DNA from: Lysobacter_K sp043738095 | GTDB lineage: Bacteria > Pseudomonadota > Gammaproteobacteria > Xanthomonadales > Xanthomonadaceae | Reading direction: 5' to 3' | DNA length: 64,000 bases | Assembly: GCA_043738095.1 (NCBI GenBank) | Contig: JAYSZI010000001.1 | Coordinates: 62,001-126,000, forward strand | In this document: one piece after another, positions 25,118 through 33,443 of the stretch | Layout of the letters: the number at the start of each line of letters is the position of its first letter | Position numbering within the stretch: the stretch's first letter is position 1 | Program-made: the position numbers and the translations under genes | The notes under the pieces: model-generated | Database searches by the model: none | What the model saw: the letters and a program-made list of their open reading frames with translations, nothing else | What the model was told of the DNA's origin: nothing

Positions 25118-26020
25118 ATGAAAGTTGCCGTTGCCAAATACACGATCGACGCCCCGAGCGATTTTGCTGAGTTCGCTGATAAGCAGGCGTGCTGGCTGGG
25201 TGAGGCGCGCGCGTCCGGTGCCGATCTCGCCGTGTTGCCTGAGTACCTGTCGCTGGAACTGGGCGCGACACTCGATGTGTCCCTCCAGGGCGATCTGCTC
25301 GCGACGCTGGCCGCGACCCAGGCGTATCACGGCGCATGGCTGGAGTTGTTCGCGTTGCTCGCGCGCGAATTGCGCCTCCATGTGGTCGCGGGCAGCTTTC
25401 TTCTCGACGTCGGCCGTGGCCGCTACCGCAATCGCAGCTACGCGTTCGCGCCCGACGGCAGCCATGTCTGGCAGGACAAACTGCGTTTGACCGGGTGGGA
25501 AAAGCAGGCGGGGGTGATCGTGCCCGGGGACTGCCTCAAGGTATTCGAGGTCGGCGGCGTCCGCACCGGGATCGCGCTCGGTTACGACAGCGAATTTCCG
25601 CTGCCGGTGCGCGCGCAATGCGAAGCCGGCGCGCGATTGTTGCTGGTGCCAAGTTGCTCCGACAGCGAGGCCGGCGCGAGTCGCGTTCGCGTGGGTTGTC
25701 TGGCGCGCGCGCTGGAGAACCGCTGCTTCGTGGCGCAAGCCGTCACGGCGGGCATGGCGCCTTGGAGCGCTGCGCTCGCCATCAATACCGGCGAAGCGGC
25801 GTTGATTGCGCCGATGGACGTGGGCATGCCGTCGGACGGCATGATCGTGCAGACCCGCGGCCACCAGCATTGGGCGACAGCCGAGCTTGATTTCGCTGGG
25901 CTTGATGCGAGCCGAGCCGACGCCCAAGTCGTCAATGACCGCGATTGGACGAGCCAGTATTTTCCCAGCGTGGCGCGCGCGCGTGTGACCGCGTTCGCAA
26001 GAAATGTTGCCGAGTCGTAG
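25118..26020 (+). CDS. carbon-nitrogen hydrolase (nitrilase) fold protein lacking the catalytic Cys
   Basis: A 300-residue protein of the nitrilase superfamily. The catalytic Glu is at 42 (PEYLSLE) and the Lys at 121 (WQDKLRL). The nucleophile motif normally reads CYDSEFP; here residue 155 is Gly (GYDSEFP, codon GGT, one base from TGT Cys). The rest of the family pattern is intact (LLLVPSCSDSEAG; GCLARALENRCF), with Cys180 nearby. Either the protein is not an amidase, or another residue acts, or the base is an error or recent mutation. Homologues are cytoplasmic amidases, often of unknown substrate. It stands alone, after the creD terminator. Confidence 0.85.
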   Translation: MKVAVAKYTIDAPSDFAEFADKQACWLGEARASGADLAVLPEYLSLELGATLDVSLQGDLLATLAATQAYHGAWLELFALLARELRLHVVAGSFLLDVGRGRYRNRSYAFAPDGSHVWQDKLRLTGWEKQAGVIVPGDCLKVFEVGGVRTGIALGYDSEFPLPVRAQCEAGARLLLVPSCSDSEAGASRVRVGCLARALENRCFVAQAVTAGMAPWSAALAINTGEAALIAPMDVGMPSDGMIVQTRGHQHWATAELDFAGLDASRADAQVVNDRDWTSQYFPSVARARVTAFARNVAES

Positions 26021-26052
26021 TCCGGGTGGAGGCCGCAGAGCTGGTTCCGGGT

Positions 26053-26070
26053 ACGCGGATGGGTCCGCGT
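26053..26070. other. hairpin between convergent genes
   Basis: A perfect 7-bp stem ACGCGGA/TCCGCGT with loop TGGG lies in the 102-bp gap between the nitrilase-fold gene and the PAP2 gene. It has no T-run, so terminator function is uncertain. Confidence 0.4.
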
Positions 26071-26122
26071 CGAATGCTCCGCGTGGGATTGCTTCGGGCC
26101 GGGTGCATCCGACGCCAGGGGT

Positions 26123-26674
26123 CTACGCGAATAGCGACACGCCGGGCACCATCCACAGCGACAGACCAGCCAGCGCCGTGCCGATCACCGTGGCCGCGAG
26201 TACGTCGCTCGGATAATGCAGCCCGAGCACCACTCGGGACGCCGCCACGCTCGCAGTGAATGGCACCAGCAGCCATGCCAGTGCGGGGTAGTGCGCCATC
26301 GCCACCAGCGAAAACGCCACTGCGTGCAGGGTATGTCCCGATGGGAAGCTGAACTCGTCCAGCGGTGCTACCCAGGCATGGATGCGCTGGTCGGACGCAA
26401 ACGGTCGTGGTCGCCGCGTCCAGCGTTTGAGCGCCTTGTAGAGCGTCAGTGCGATCACGCCGGTCGCTGCCAGGTGTAGGGAGGCGCTCAGGCCCGCGAA
26501 GCCATCGAACGCAATCAACGTCCCCATCAGCGCGAACCAGAACGCGCCGTCGCCCAACCGGCTGATCGCGGCAAAGTACGCGCGCGAGCGGCTGCGTTCA
26601 CCCCACCGGTTCGCGCGCAGGCACCAGCCGGAATCACCGGCGGTGAAGCGTGTACGCCACGGCAACCGAGTCAT
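26123..26674 (-). CDS. PAP2 family membrane phosphatase
   Basis: A 183-residue integral membrane protein with the three PAP2 motifs in order: K-x6-RP in KRWTRRPRP, PSGH in FSFPSGHTLH, and SR-x5-H-x3-D in SRVVLGLHYPSD. Several hydrophobic segments surround them. Such enzymes dephosphorylate lipid phosphates such as phosphatidic acid or undecaprenyl pyrophosphate with the active site on the periplasmic face. Its ATG overlaps the stop of the upstream glycosyltransferase (ATGA), suggesting translational coupling and a shared lipid or glycolipid task. Confidence 0.9.
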   Translation of the reverse strand: MTRLPWRTRFTAGDSGWCLRANRWGERSRSRAYFAAISRLGDGAFWFALMGTLIAFDGFAGLSASLHLAATGVIALTLYKALKRWTRRPRPFASDQRIHAWVAPLDEFSFPSGHTLHAVAFSLVAMAHYPALAWLLVPFTASVAASRVVLGLHYPSDVLAATVIGTALAGLSLWMVPGVSLFA

Positions 26675-27909
26675 GTCGCTTCCCGATCATCTCGCGGCGC
26701 GAGGCACGGTGGTTTGCTGCCGAGCCTGGTTTTTACCCCAGCGCTGAGCACACCCGCAGCAGACGCCTGGATCAGATCTTGCAATAGCGCATCGAAGTCA
26801 GCCGCGACCTGTTCCGGCCGCAACCCGCAGATCGCCTCGCGGCCCGCGCGCGCCATCGCCGCGCGCTGCACTGCGTCGCAGCCGATACGCGCGACAGCCG
26901 CAATGAAGCCGGCGTCGTCGCCGTCGGCGACCGCCGCGCCATGCAGACCGTCGCGCAGATGCTCGCGCGCCGCGCCGTAGTCGAATGCGACCGTCGGCAC
27001 GCCGCTGGCCATCGCCTCCAGAGTGACGTTGCCGAAGGTCTCGCTGTGACTCGGAAACACGAACACGTCGCCGCTGGCGAGGTGTCGCGCGAGCACTTCA
27101 CCGCGCTGGATGCCGCAGAAGATGAAATCGGGATTGTCATGCTGAAGCTTGGCCCGCGCCGGGCCGTCTCCGATCCAGACGAAGCGTGGTGGCGGAAGGC
27201 GTGCCTGCTGCATCTCTTCCGCAAGGCGGCGGAACGCACGCACGGCGAGAGCGAGATTTTTTTCCGGGGCGATACGGCCGACGTAGATCGCCACTACGCC
27301 ATCATCGTCTACGCCCCAACCGGCGCGCATCGCAGCGTCGCGGCGCAGGGGGGTAAATCGCTGCATGTCGACCGCACGCGCTAGTCGCTGCACGTTGTTG
27401 AATTTCCGTGCTTGCAGGAAGTCGGCGAGCTCGCGCGTCGGCACCAAAGTGGTATCGGCGCCGTTGTGAAAGAGGCGCATCCACTGCAGCGCGATCGGTG
27501 CGAGTAGAGCCGCACCGTAGTCGCGCATGTACTGGTCGAAGCGCGTGTGAAAGCCGGTCGCAACTGGGATCCTCAGCCGCCGTGCGGCACGTAGCGCTGA
27601 CCAGCCCAACGGGCCTTCCGTGGCGACATAAATCGCATCGGGCCGGTTGACCGTCCAGTGTGCGACGAGCTTGCGCACGGCTGGCAAGCCCAGGCGCAGG
27701 CCGGGGTAGCGAGGTAGCGGCGCACCGCGGACCAGCAGCTCGTGCGCTGCGCCAAGACCACCGTGCAGCCCGGCGTCGTCTGGCTGGCGTGGCCGCACTA
27801 CGGTGACATCGTGGCCGCGCACGCGCAGACCCTGTTCCAGCCCCTGCACCGTCAGGGCCACACCGTTGACCTCCGGCGGATAAGTCTCGGTGACGATCGC
27901 GTAGCGCAT
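26671..27909 (-). CDS. GT4-family glycosyltransferase
   Basis: A 412-residue GT-B enzyme. The N-terminal half starts MRYAIVTETYPPEVNGVALTV, typical of GT4 mannosyl/glucosyltransferases of the MgtA or digalactosyldiacylglycerol-synthase type (also HTRFDQYMRDYG). The C-terminal half carries VYVGRIAPEKNL and the donor-binding E-x7-E in SHSETFGNVTLEAMASG. ATG 27909 was chosen because this N-terminus matches the family. It overlaps the downstream PAP2 gene by 4 bp, so a two-gene lipid-glycan unit is likely. Donor and acceptor are not known. Confidence 0.88.
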   Translation of the reverse strand: MRYAIVTETYPPEVNGVALTVQGLEQGLRVRGHDVTVVRPRQPDDAGLHGGLGAAHELLVRGAPLPRYPGLRLGLPAVRKLVAHWTVNRPDAIYVATEGPLGWSALRAARRLRIPVATGFHTRFDQYMRDYGAALLAPIALQWMRLFHNGADTTLVPTRELADFLQARKFNNVQRLARAVDMQRFTPLRRDAAMRAGWGVDDDGVVAIYVGRIAPEKNLALAVRAFRRLAEEMQQARLPPPRFVWIGDGPARAKLQHDNPDFIFCGIQRGEVLARHLASGDVFVFPSHSETFGNVTLEAMASGVPTVAFDYGAAREHLRDGLHGAAVADGDDAGFIAAVARIGCDAVQRAAMARAGREAICGLRPEQVAADFDALLQDLIQASAAGVLSAGVKTRLGSKPPCLAPRDDREAT

Positions 27910-28032
27910 GCGCAGCTTTCCCCAGCTTCGCCCCCGTTGCTGCGCACAGTGGGCGGGTCGCATGTCCTCGCCGTGTCACCGCCATGACCGTGGCATGACG
28001 GGGTGCTCATTCACGGCCGGCAGAAAAATTAC

Positions 28033-28077
28033 TTGACAGGCTGGCTGCGTATGTACTGTACTAGTAACCACAGTACA
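28033..28077 (+). promoter_or_regulatory. promoter with inverted-repeat operator ahead of the YtrA-type regulator
   Basis: TTGACA at 28033-28038 is a perfect -35 box. The -10 region overlaps an inverted repeat TGTACTG-N12-CAGTACA (28052-28058 and 28071-28077) that ends 23 bp before the regulator's start. GTAC-containing palindromes are typical of YtrA-subfamily GntR operators, so self-repression of the operon is the simple reading. Confidence 0.65.
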
Positions 28078-28100
28078 GACAATACGGAGCCAGCATCCGC

Positions 28101-28511
28101 ATGAGCCGCCCCCAAGCCCTGATGATCCAGATCGCCACCGGCGACCCGCGCCCGATCAGCAAGCAGATCGTCGATGCGGTGCGGATGAAGATCGCCACCG
28201 CGGAGCTGGAGCCCGGCGACCAGCTGCCGAGCGTGCGCGGGTTGGCGCAGCAACTGACCATCAACCCGAACACCGTGGCCAAGGCTTACGCCGAGTTGGT
28301 CAACGAAGGCTGGCTGGATTCGCGCCAAGGTTTGGGTCTGTACGTAGCGACGCCGCGCCAGCGTCTGAGCGATGCCGAACGCGAACGCCGTCTCGACGAC
28401 GCGATCGGGCGTTTCCTCAACGACGTGATCGCGCTCGATTACCCGCCTGACGAGGTGCAGGCGCGGTTGGACCACGAATTTCGCGCGTTGGCGCCCCGCA
28501 AAACCGCCTGA
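28101..28511 (+). CDS. GntR-family regulator, YtrA subfamily
   Basis: A 136-residue regulator. Residues about 10-80 form the GntR winged helix (PISKQIVDAVRMKI, LPSVRGLAQQL, NPNTVAKAYAELVNEGW, RQGLGLYVA). The short helical C-terminal tail of about 45 residues, without a sugar- or acid-binding domain, marks the YtrA subfamily, which nearly always controls an ABC-transporter operon next to it. An ABC ATPase gene follows after 59 bp. A GTAC palindrome overlaps its promoter. The inducing signal is unknown; cell-wall stress is common in the subfamily. Confidence 0.9.
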   Translation: MSRPQALMIQIATGDPRPISKQIVDAVRMKIATAELEPGDQLPSVRGLAQQLTINPNTVAKAYAELVNEGWLDSRQGLGLYVATPRQRLSDAERERRLDDAIGRFLNDVIALDYPPDEVQARLDHEFRALAPRKTA

Positions 28512-28570
28512 TCTGCCACCAGCGGACCAAGCGCATTGATCGACACACACCAAACTTTTCCGAGCCCGCC

Positions 28571-29485
28571 ATGTCCCACACATCCGACTACGTCATCGAG
28601 ACCGCCGCGCTTAGCAAACGCTACGGCCGCAAGCTCGCGCTCGATCACCTCGACCTGCGCATACCGCGCGGTCGTATCCACGCGATCGTCGGCGCCAACG
28701 GTGCGGGCAAGTCCACGCTGTTCCGCATCCTGCTCGGCTTCCTGCCGCCTACCTCGGGGCAGGCGCGCATCCTCGGTCGCGACAGCCAACGGCTCACGCC
28801 GGAGGATCGCGGCCGGATTGGTTTCGTCAACGAGGAGCACACGCTGCCGGGCTGGATGAGCGTGTCGGCGGTGACCGCGATGCAACGCCGTCATTACCCG
28901 CGCTGGAACCAACAGGCGTTCGATAGCGTCATCGGCCACTACCACGTGCTGCCCGAACAGAAAGTCAGCCAGCTCTCGCGCGGCGAACGCGCGGGTTTCA
29001 ACCTCGCGCTCGCGTTGGCGCAGGGGCCGGAACTGCTGGTGCTGGACGAACCGACGCTAGGCCTCGATGTGGTCGCAAAACGCGCCTTCTTGGAATCGCT
29101 GCTGTACAGCAATGCCGCCGAGGACATCACGGTGATCTATTGCTCGCATCAGATGGAAGAGATCGAGCGCGTTGCCGATAACTTGATCATCCTGGAGCGC
29201 GGGCAGCTGAAGAACATGTCGGCGCCGGAGGATTTTTGTGCACGCGTGACCCACTGGGTGGCCGACGTGCCGTTCAAGGGGCCCGAGCCAAGCACCGTTC
29301 CTGGATTACTGGAACTGCAACGGATCGACGGCCTGCACCATTACCTGGTGCTCGATCAGGACGAGGACTTCGCCCAGTTCTTGCGTGCCAGCGGCGCGCG
29401 ATCGGTGCAGAGCATGCCCGTCAGCCTAGATCGCGCGGTCAACGGCTTCCTCGCCAAGAACCACGCGGCGCCGCTGCCGATGTAA
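28571..29485 (+). CDS. ABC transporter ATP-binding protein
   Basis: A 304-residue ATPase with Walker A GANGAGKST, Q-loop region GFVNEEHT, signature QLSRGERAG (Arg where most have Gly), Walker B LLVLDEPTLGLD and switch His in YCSHQMEEIE. The last 80 residues are an extra C-terminal domain. It resembles YtrB-type ATPases of regulator-linked exporters. It is preceded by the YtrA regulator and followed after 46 bp by the first of two paralogous membrane proteins, its probable partners. The last 50 bp of the gene plus the downstream spacer recur, decayed, at 31410-31488. Confidence 0.92.
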   Translation: MSHTSDYVIETAALSKRYGRKLALDHLDLRIPRGRIHAIVGANGAGKSTLFRILLGFLPPTSGQARILGRDSQRLTPEDRGRIGFVNEEHTLPGWMSVSAVTAMQRRHYPRWNQQAFDSVIGHYHVLPEQKVSQLSRGERAGFNLALALAQGPELLVLDEPTLGLDVVAKRAFLESLLYSNAAEDITVIYCSHQMEEIERVADNLIILERGQLKNMSAPEDFCARVTHWVADVPFKGPEPSTVPGLLELQRIDGLHHYLVLDQDEDFAQFLRASGARSVQSMPVSLDRAVNGFLAKNHAAPLPM

Positions 29486-29531
29486 GGCACGCGGGGCTGA
29501 GCGCGACAACCAACGAATCGAGGAACACCCG

Positions 29532-31376
29532 ATGTGGGACCTGTTTAAGGCCGAACTGCTGCGCTTCCGCCGCTGGGCAATTGCTTACGCCGTGCTGCAC
29601 CTGCTGGTGCTGGGCTTCCTGACGCGGCTGGTCGATCTGGCACAGCAGCCGTTGATGATCTACCGGCTGGCCGGTGGCGTTTACGTGCTGACCGGACTGC
29701 TGTTGGGGCTGTACCAGATGGGCGGCTACCGTCGCCCCAATATCTGGTTGAATCTGTTGCATCGGCCGTTGCCTCATTGGCAGGTGGCGGTGGCGTTGTT
29801 CGGCGCTGGCGCGGTGGTGTTGATGCTCGCCATCGTCTTGCCGCTCTGGGTGATCGCAGGCGGGCAGGAGCTGATGACCGCGCGTGTAGTCGACGTCCGT
29901 CACTGGCTGATGCCACTGGCCGCGCTGCTGATCGCGTCGTGCGGTTACCTCGCCGGTGGTTACAGCATGCTCGGTAGCAAACGCTACGCGGTCTGTGCAT
30001 TGGTGTTGCCCGCGTTGCTTTGGCTCAGCAACGCCAGCGGGGTTGCCGCGCTGGCCTTCCAGGCACTGGTGCTGGTGTGGCTGGCGGGAATGGTCGCCAC
30101 CGCGTTCAAGCCAGATCTGGGCGCGCAGCCCCGCAGCCTGCCGGCGGTGATCGCGACCGCGCTGCCGCTGCAGATGGGCGTGTATTTGGTGCTGCTGTTG
30201 CTGCTCGGCTCCGGCTTGGAGTTGGTGTGGACCATGCAGGGCTCGCATCCGCTCAACAGCACTCCCCCGCGCGGCGGCCACATTGAGGCTGACCGCGCCG
30301 AGGGCAAAGATCTGATGGCGGCGGGTCTATCCCGCAGCACCGCCGTCGATGCCCCGTTGTGGCGTGAACAGGTCGCGTTGGCCGAGGTGTTGGGCGTGGG
30401 CTCGCAATTCGACATGCTGCCGGTGCGATTTGCTCTGACAAACATTGCTCCGATGGAATTTGACGACGAACAACGTCGCGTGCGCTGGGTATTCAGCCAC
30501 GACAGCATGCGCTTTGAAGGCCGCAGCCTCGCCGACGGCCGCAGCAGCGGATCGCTTGGCGTCGGTGCGGACGGCGCGAAGTTCCCGACCCCACCGTTAC
30601 CGGGCGGCGGCGTCGCGGCGCTGCCCGATGGCGACAGCGCTCTGCTCGGCAGCGGCGCGCTGTATCACTACAACAGCGAGACCAAGCTGGTGTTCTTGCG
30701 GGTGCGTCTGCCAGCGGGGGAACTTTTTGCGGGCGTGCCGGAGATCGTCGGGGAGAGCCTGGCCGTGCTCAGCGACCGCGCGCTGTACTTCTTCAATATG
30801 CGTGAGGTGCTGGAAAACGATCAGGTGCTGACGCCAAGGTTGCGTGTGCCGATGCCGGGCAAGGTCGGCAACCTAAGCCGCACCAATCTGATCGAACTGG
30901 TCGATGGCTACCTGCTTTCGTTCACCTTTGCTACGGGAGCGTACGACGGGCAGGTGCGGCCGTACCAACAGCTGCTGCGCGTGAGAGACAACGGTCGGGT
31001 CGAGGGGGTCGCGCGCCGCGATATTTCCTACGACTTTCCAACTTGGATGCGCTACGACGAATGGTGGTTGTCGCCGCCTCTGTATGCGCTGCGTCAGGCC
31101 ACCACGGACCTCTTTGCCGATCCGGCGCCGTTGCGGGCGTCCACGCCACCGCCGGTGCCGCGCAGCATGCTGCTGCTTGCCGGCGCGCTGTCGCTGCTGT
31201 CACTGCTGGGCGCGACGTGGCTCACGCGACGCTCGTCGCTATCGCCGCCGGTGCGGCTGGCATGGGTCGCAGCCTGTGGGCTGATTGGCGTGCCCGCACT
31301 GCTGAGCCTGTGGCTGCTCTATCCCGAAATCGACCGACTGGTCGATCTTCCACTCGCGCAACCTGCGGCGGCATGA
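29532..31376 (+). CDS. large membrane protein, probable ABC permease subunit (copy 1)
   Basis: A 614-residue protein. The first 235 residues hold six or seven membrane segments and include YRRPNIWLNLLHRPLP. A soluble domain follows, about 235-540, with repeated short beta-like units (AVLSDRALYFFN, LIELVDGYLLSFTF) suggesting a propeller or sandwich; two membrane segments close the C-terminus. The topology resembles no standard permease I can name, but position after a YtrA-type regulator and lone ABC ATPase makes it the likely membrane partner. It is a tandem paralogue of the next gene, sharing the start MWDLFKAELLRFR and the leader CAACGAATCGAGGAAC. Transported substrate unknown. Confidence 0.75.
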   Translation: MWDLFKAELLRFRRWAIAYAVLHLLVLGFLTRLVDLAQQPLMIYRLAGGVYVLTGLLLGLYQMGGYRRPNIWLNLLHRPLPHWQVAVALFGAGAVVLMLAIVLPLWVIAGGQELMTARVVDVRHWLMPLAALLIASCGYLAGGYSMLGSKRYAVCALVLPALLWLSNASGVAALAFQALVLVWLAGMVATAFKPDLGAQPRSLPAVIATALPLQMGVYLVLLLLLGSGLELVWTMQGSHPLNSTPPRGGHIEADRAEGKDLMAAGLSRSTAVDAPLWREQVALAEVLGVGSQFDMLPVRFALTNIAPMEFDDEQRRVRWVFSHDSMRFEGRSLADGRSSGSLGVGADGAKFPTPPLPGGGVAALPDGDSALLGSGALYHYNSETKLVFLRVRLPAGELFAGVPEIVGESLAVLSDRALYFFNMREVLENDQVLTPRLRVPMPGKVGNLSRTNLIELVDGYLLSFTFATGAYDGQVRPYQQLLRVRDNGRVEGVARRDISYDFPTWMRYDEWWLSPPLYALRQATTDLFADPAPLRASTPPPVPRSMLLLAGALSLLSLLGATWLTRRSSLSPPVRLAWVAACGLIGVPALLSLWLLYPEIDRLVDLPLAQPAAA

Positions 31377-31409
31377 CAACGCGTCACTGAATCAGCGACC
31401 GCCGCCCCA

Positions 31410-31488
31410 GCGGTCAACAGTTTCTGACCAAAGCCCACGCGACGCCGCTTTCGGTCGGCGCGCGACAGACAACGAATCGAGGAACGCC
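31410..31488 (+). pseudogene. decayed copy of the ABC ATPase 3' end plus its downstream spacer
   Basis: This spacer aligns with 29435-29531, the end of the ATPase gene and the leader of the first membrane gene: GCGGTCAAC is shared, then about 20 of 26 bases ending CGCCGCT, and at the end the 16-base CAACGAATCGAGGAAC (29511-29526 and 31470-31485). It is what remains of a tandem duplication whose left break lay inside the ATPase coding region. It has no function I can propose beyond carrying the SD of the second copy. Confidence 0.7.
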
Positions 31489-33309
31489 ATGTGGGATTTG
31501 TTCAAGGCCGAATTGCTGCGCTTCCGCGGCTGGGCCATCGCGTATGCCGTGCTGCACTTGCTGGTGCTGGCCTTCCTGACCCGGGTGCTCGATCTGGCGC
31601 AGCAGGCGCTGCTGGTCTACCGGGCCTTCGCTGGCGTGTATGCGCTGACCGGGTTGTTGCTGGGGCTGTACCAGATGGGCGGCTACCGGCGTCCGAACAT
31701 CTGGCTGAACCTGCTGCACCGTCCGTTACCGACCTGGCAGGTAGCGATCGCGTTGGTGGGCGCCGGCGCGGTCACGCTGATGCTCGCCATCGCCGTGCCC
31801 GCGCTGATGATCGCGGGTGGCCAGGAAGCATTCACCGCGCGCGTGGTCGATCTGCGCCACTGGCTGCTTCCGCTCGCCGTGTTGCTGATCGCGTTGTGCA
31901 CGTATTTGGCCGGCGCGTACAGCATGCTTGGCGGCAAGCGCCACGCGGTGCTGGTGATGGTGCTGCCGCTGTTGATCTGGAGCAGCCCGGCCAGCGGGCT
32001 CGGTGCGCTCATGGTGCTGGTGGTGCTGGTGGCGTGGTTGGGCGTGCTGGTGGCCTTCGCGTTCAAGCACGACTTGAGCGCGCCACCGCGCAGTCCACTA
32101 GCGGTCGTGCTGACGGCGCTGCCGGTGCAGATGGGCGCGTGTGCGGTATTGATGGTGGTGGGTTTTGCGTTCGAGTTTGTGTGGATCGCGCTCGGCACGC
32201 ATCCGCGCAACAGCACGCCGCCACCGGGTGGTTATGTCGAGGCCAGCCGCAGCGAAGGGGCAGCGCTGTTCCAAGCCGGTTTGCGCGGGCGCGACGATGC
32301 GCAAACGCAGCTGCTGCGTGAGCAGGTGGGCATTTCCGAAGTGGTCCCGCTGCGCGGGCGTTACGACCAGCTGCCGTTGCGCAATGAGCTGACCAACCAG
32401 GCGCCGATGGAGTTCGAGGACGTGACGCGGCGCGTGCGCTGGATCTTCAGCCACGACACGATGCGCTTCCAGGGTGTGCGCCTGGCCGATGGCCGCGCGT
32501 ACGGTCAACTGGGTGCGGGCGCCGATGGAGCGCCGTTCCCCGCGCCAGCATTGCCGCTGGGCGACAACCTCTTCGCCACGGCACGCGTGGTCTACCGATA
32601 CGACAGCAACAGCCAGCGTGCGTGGCCGCGGCTCGCCGTGCCGGCGCCGGAGTCCATCGCCCGCGCGGAAACCACGCCGATCGGCGGCCACGTAACCCTG
32701 CTCAGCGACCGCGCGCTGTATTTCTTCAACGCCAACGAGCTGGCGGAAGATGACCGCTTGCTGCAGCCACGGCTACGCGTGCCGCTGCCAGCGCCGATCG
32801 GCGATCTGGATCGCATCGACCTGATCGAATTGCTGGACGGCTATCTGCTGTCGTTTACCTACGGCGGCCGCCTGGACAAGGTCGGGGCCGATGCGTTCCA
32901 GCAGATCGTCCAGGTCGACGCCAGTGGCAAGTCCCAGACTGTCGCGCATCGCGCGCTGCGTGCCGACAGCTGGGCGCTATGGCGCTACCAGGATTGGTGG
33001 CCGTCACCGCTGCTGTATGCGGCATTCCGCGGCGCAGAACGCCTGTCCGCCGCGCCGGCACCGCTGCAGGCGAAGGCGCCCACGCCATGGCCGCGCAGCA
33101 TGCTGTGGACCGCAGCGGGATCGATGCTGCTGTCGTTGCTGCTCGCTGCGTGGCGACTGCGGCGTCTGCCGCTGACCGGGGCTGCGCGCCGGGCGTGGCT
33201 GCTGGCCTGCGGCGCGATTGGTTTGCCGGCCTTGGTGAGCCTGTGGCTGCTGTATCCCGAACGCGAACCGCTGGATGACATGCCGATGGCCCAACCTGCG
33301 ACCGGATGA
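31489..33309 (+). CDS. large membrane protein, probable ABC permease subunit (copy 2)
   Basis: A 606-residue paralogue of the preceding gene with the same plan: six or seven N-terminal membrane segments, a soluble domain at about 235-530, and two C-terminal membrane segments. Best-conserved parts are the first 90 residues, the NSTPP motif at the start of the soluble domain, RRVRW-FSHD-MRF, LLSDRALYFFN and LLDGYLLSFTY. The soluble domains differ most in the middle, suggesting specialisation; the two may form a heterodimer with the ATPase. The S9 peptidase gene follows after 134 bp. Confidence 0.75.
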   Translation: MWDLFKAELLRFRGWAIAYAVLHLLVLAFLTRVLDLAQQALLVYRAFAGVYALTGLLLGLYQMGGYRRPNIWLNLLHRPLPTWQVAIALVGAGAVTLMLAIAVPALMIAGGQEAFTARVVDLRHWLLPLAVLLIALCTYLAGAYSMLGGKRHAVLVMVLPLLIWSSPASGLGALMVLVVLVAWLGVLVAFAFKHDLSAPPRSPLAVVLTALPVQMGACAVLMVVGFAFEFVWIALGTHPRNSTPPPGGYVEASRSEGAALFQAGLRGRDDAQTQLLREQVGISEVVPLRGRYDQLPLRNELTNQAPMEFEDVTRRVRWIFSHDTMRFQGVRLADGRAYGQLGAGADGAPFPAPALPLGDNLFATARVVYRYDSNSQRAWPRLAVPAPESIARAETTPIGGHVTLLSDRALYFFNANELAEDDRLLQPRLRVPLPAPIGDLDRIDLIELLDGYLLSFTYGGRLDKVGADAFQQIVQVDASGKSQTVAHRALRADSWALWRYQDWWPSPLLYAAFRGAERLSAAPAPLQAKAPTPWPRSMLWTAAGSMLLSLLLAAWRLRRLPLTGAARRAWLLACGAIGLPALVSLWLLYPEREPLDDMPMAQPATG

Positions 33310-33443
33310 CCGATTGCCGTTGGGGCTCCCCAAGGGGACTTTCAGCGGCCCCAAGAGCGGCTGCACCCGCGAGCTGCGGTTGCTGCATTGAAAGCCTGAT
33401 CAATGAACTGGCCCGTTCCCGGACAGGCTTGCTGGAGATAACC

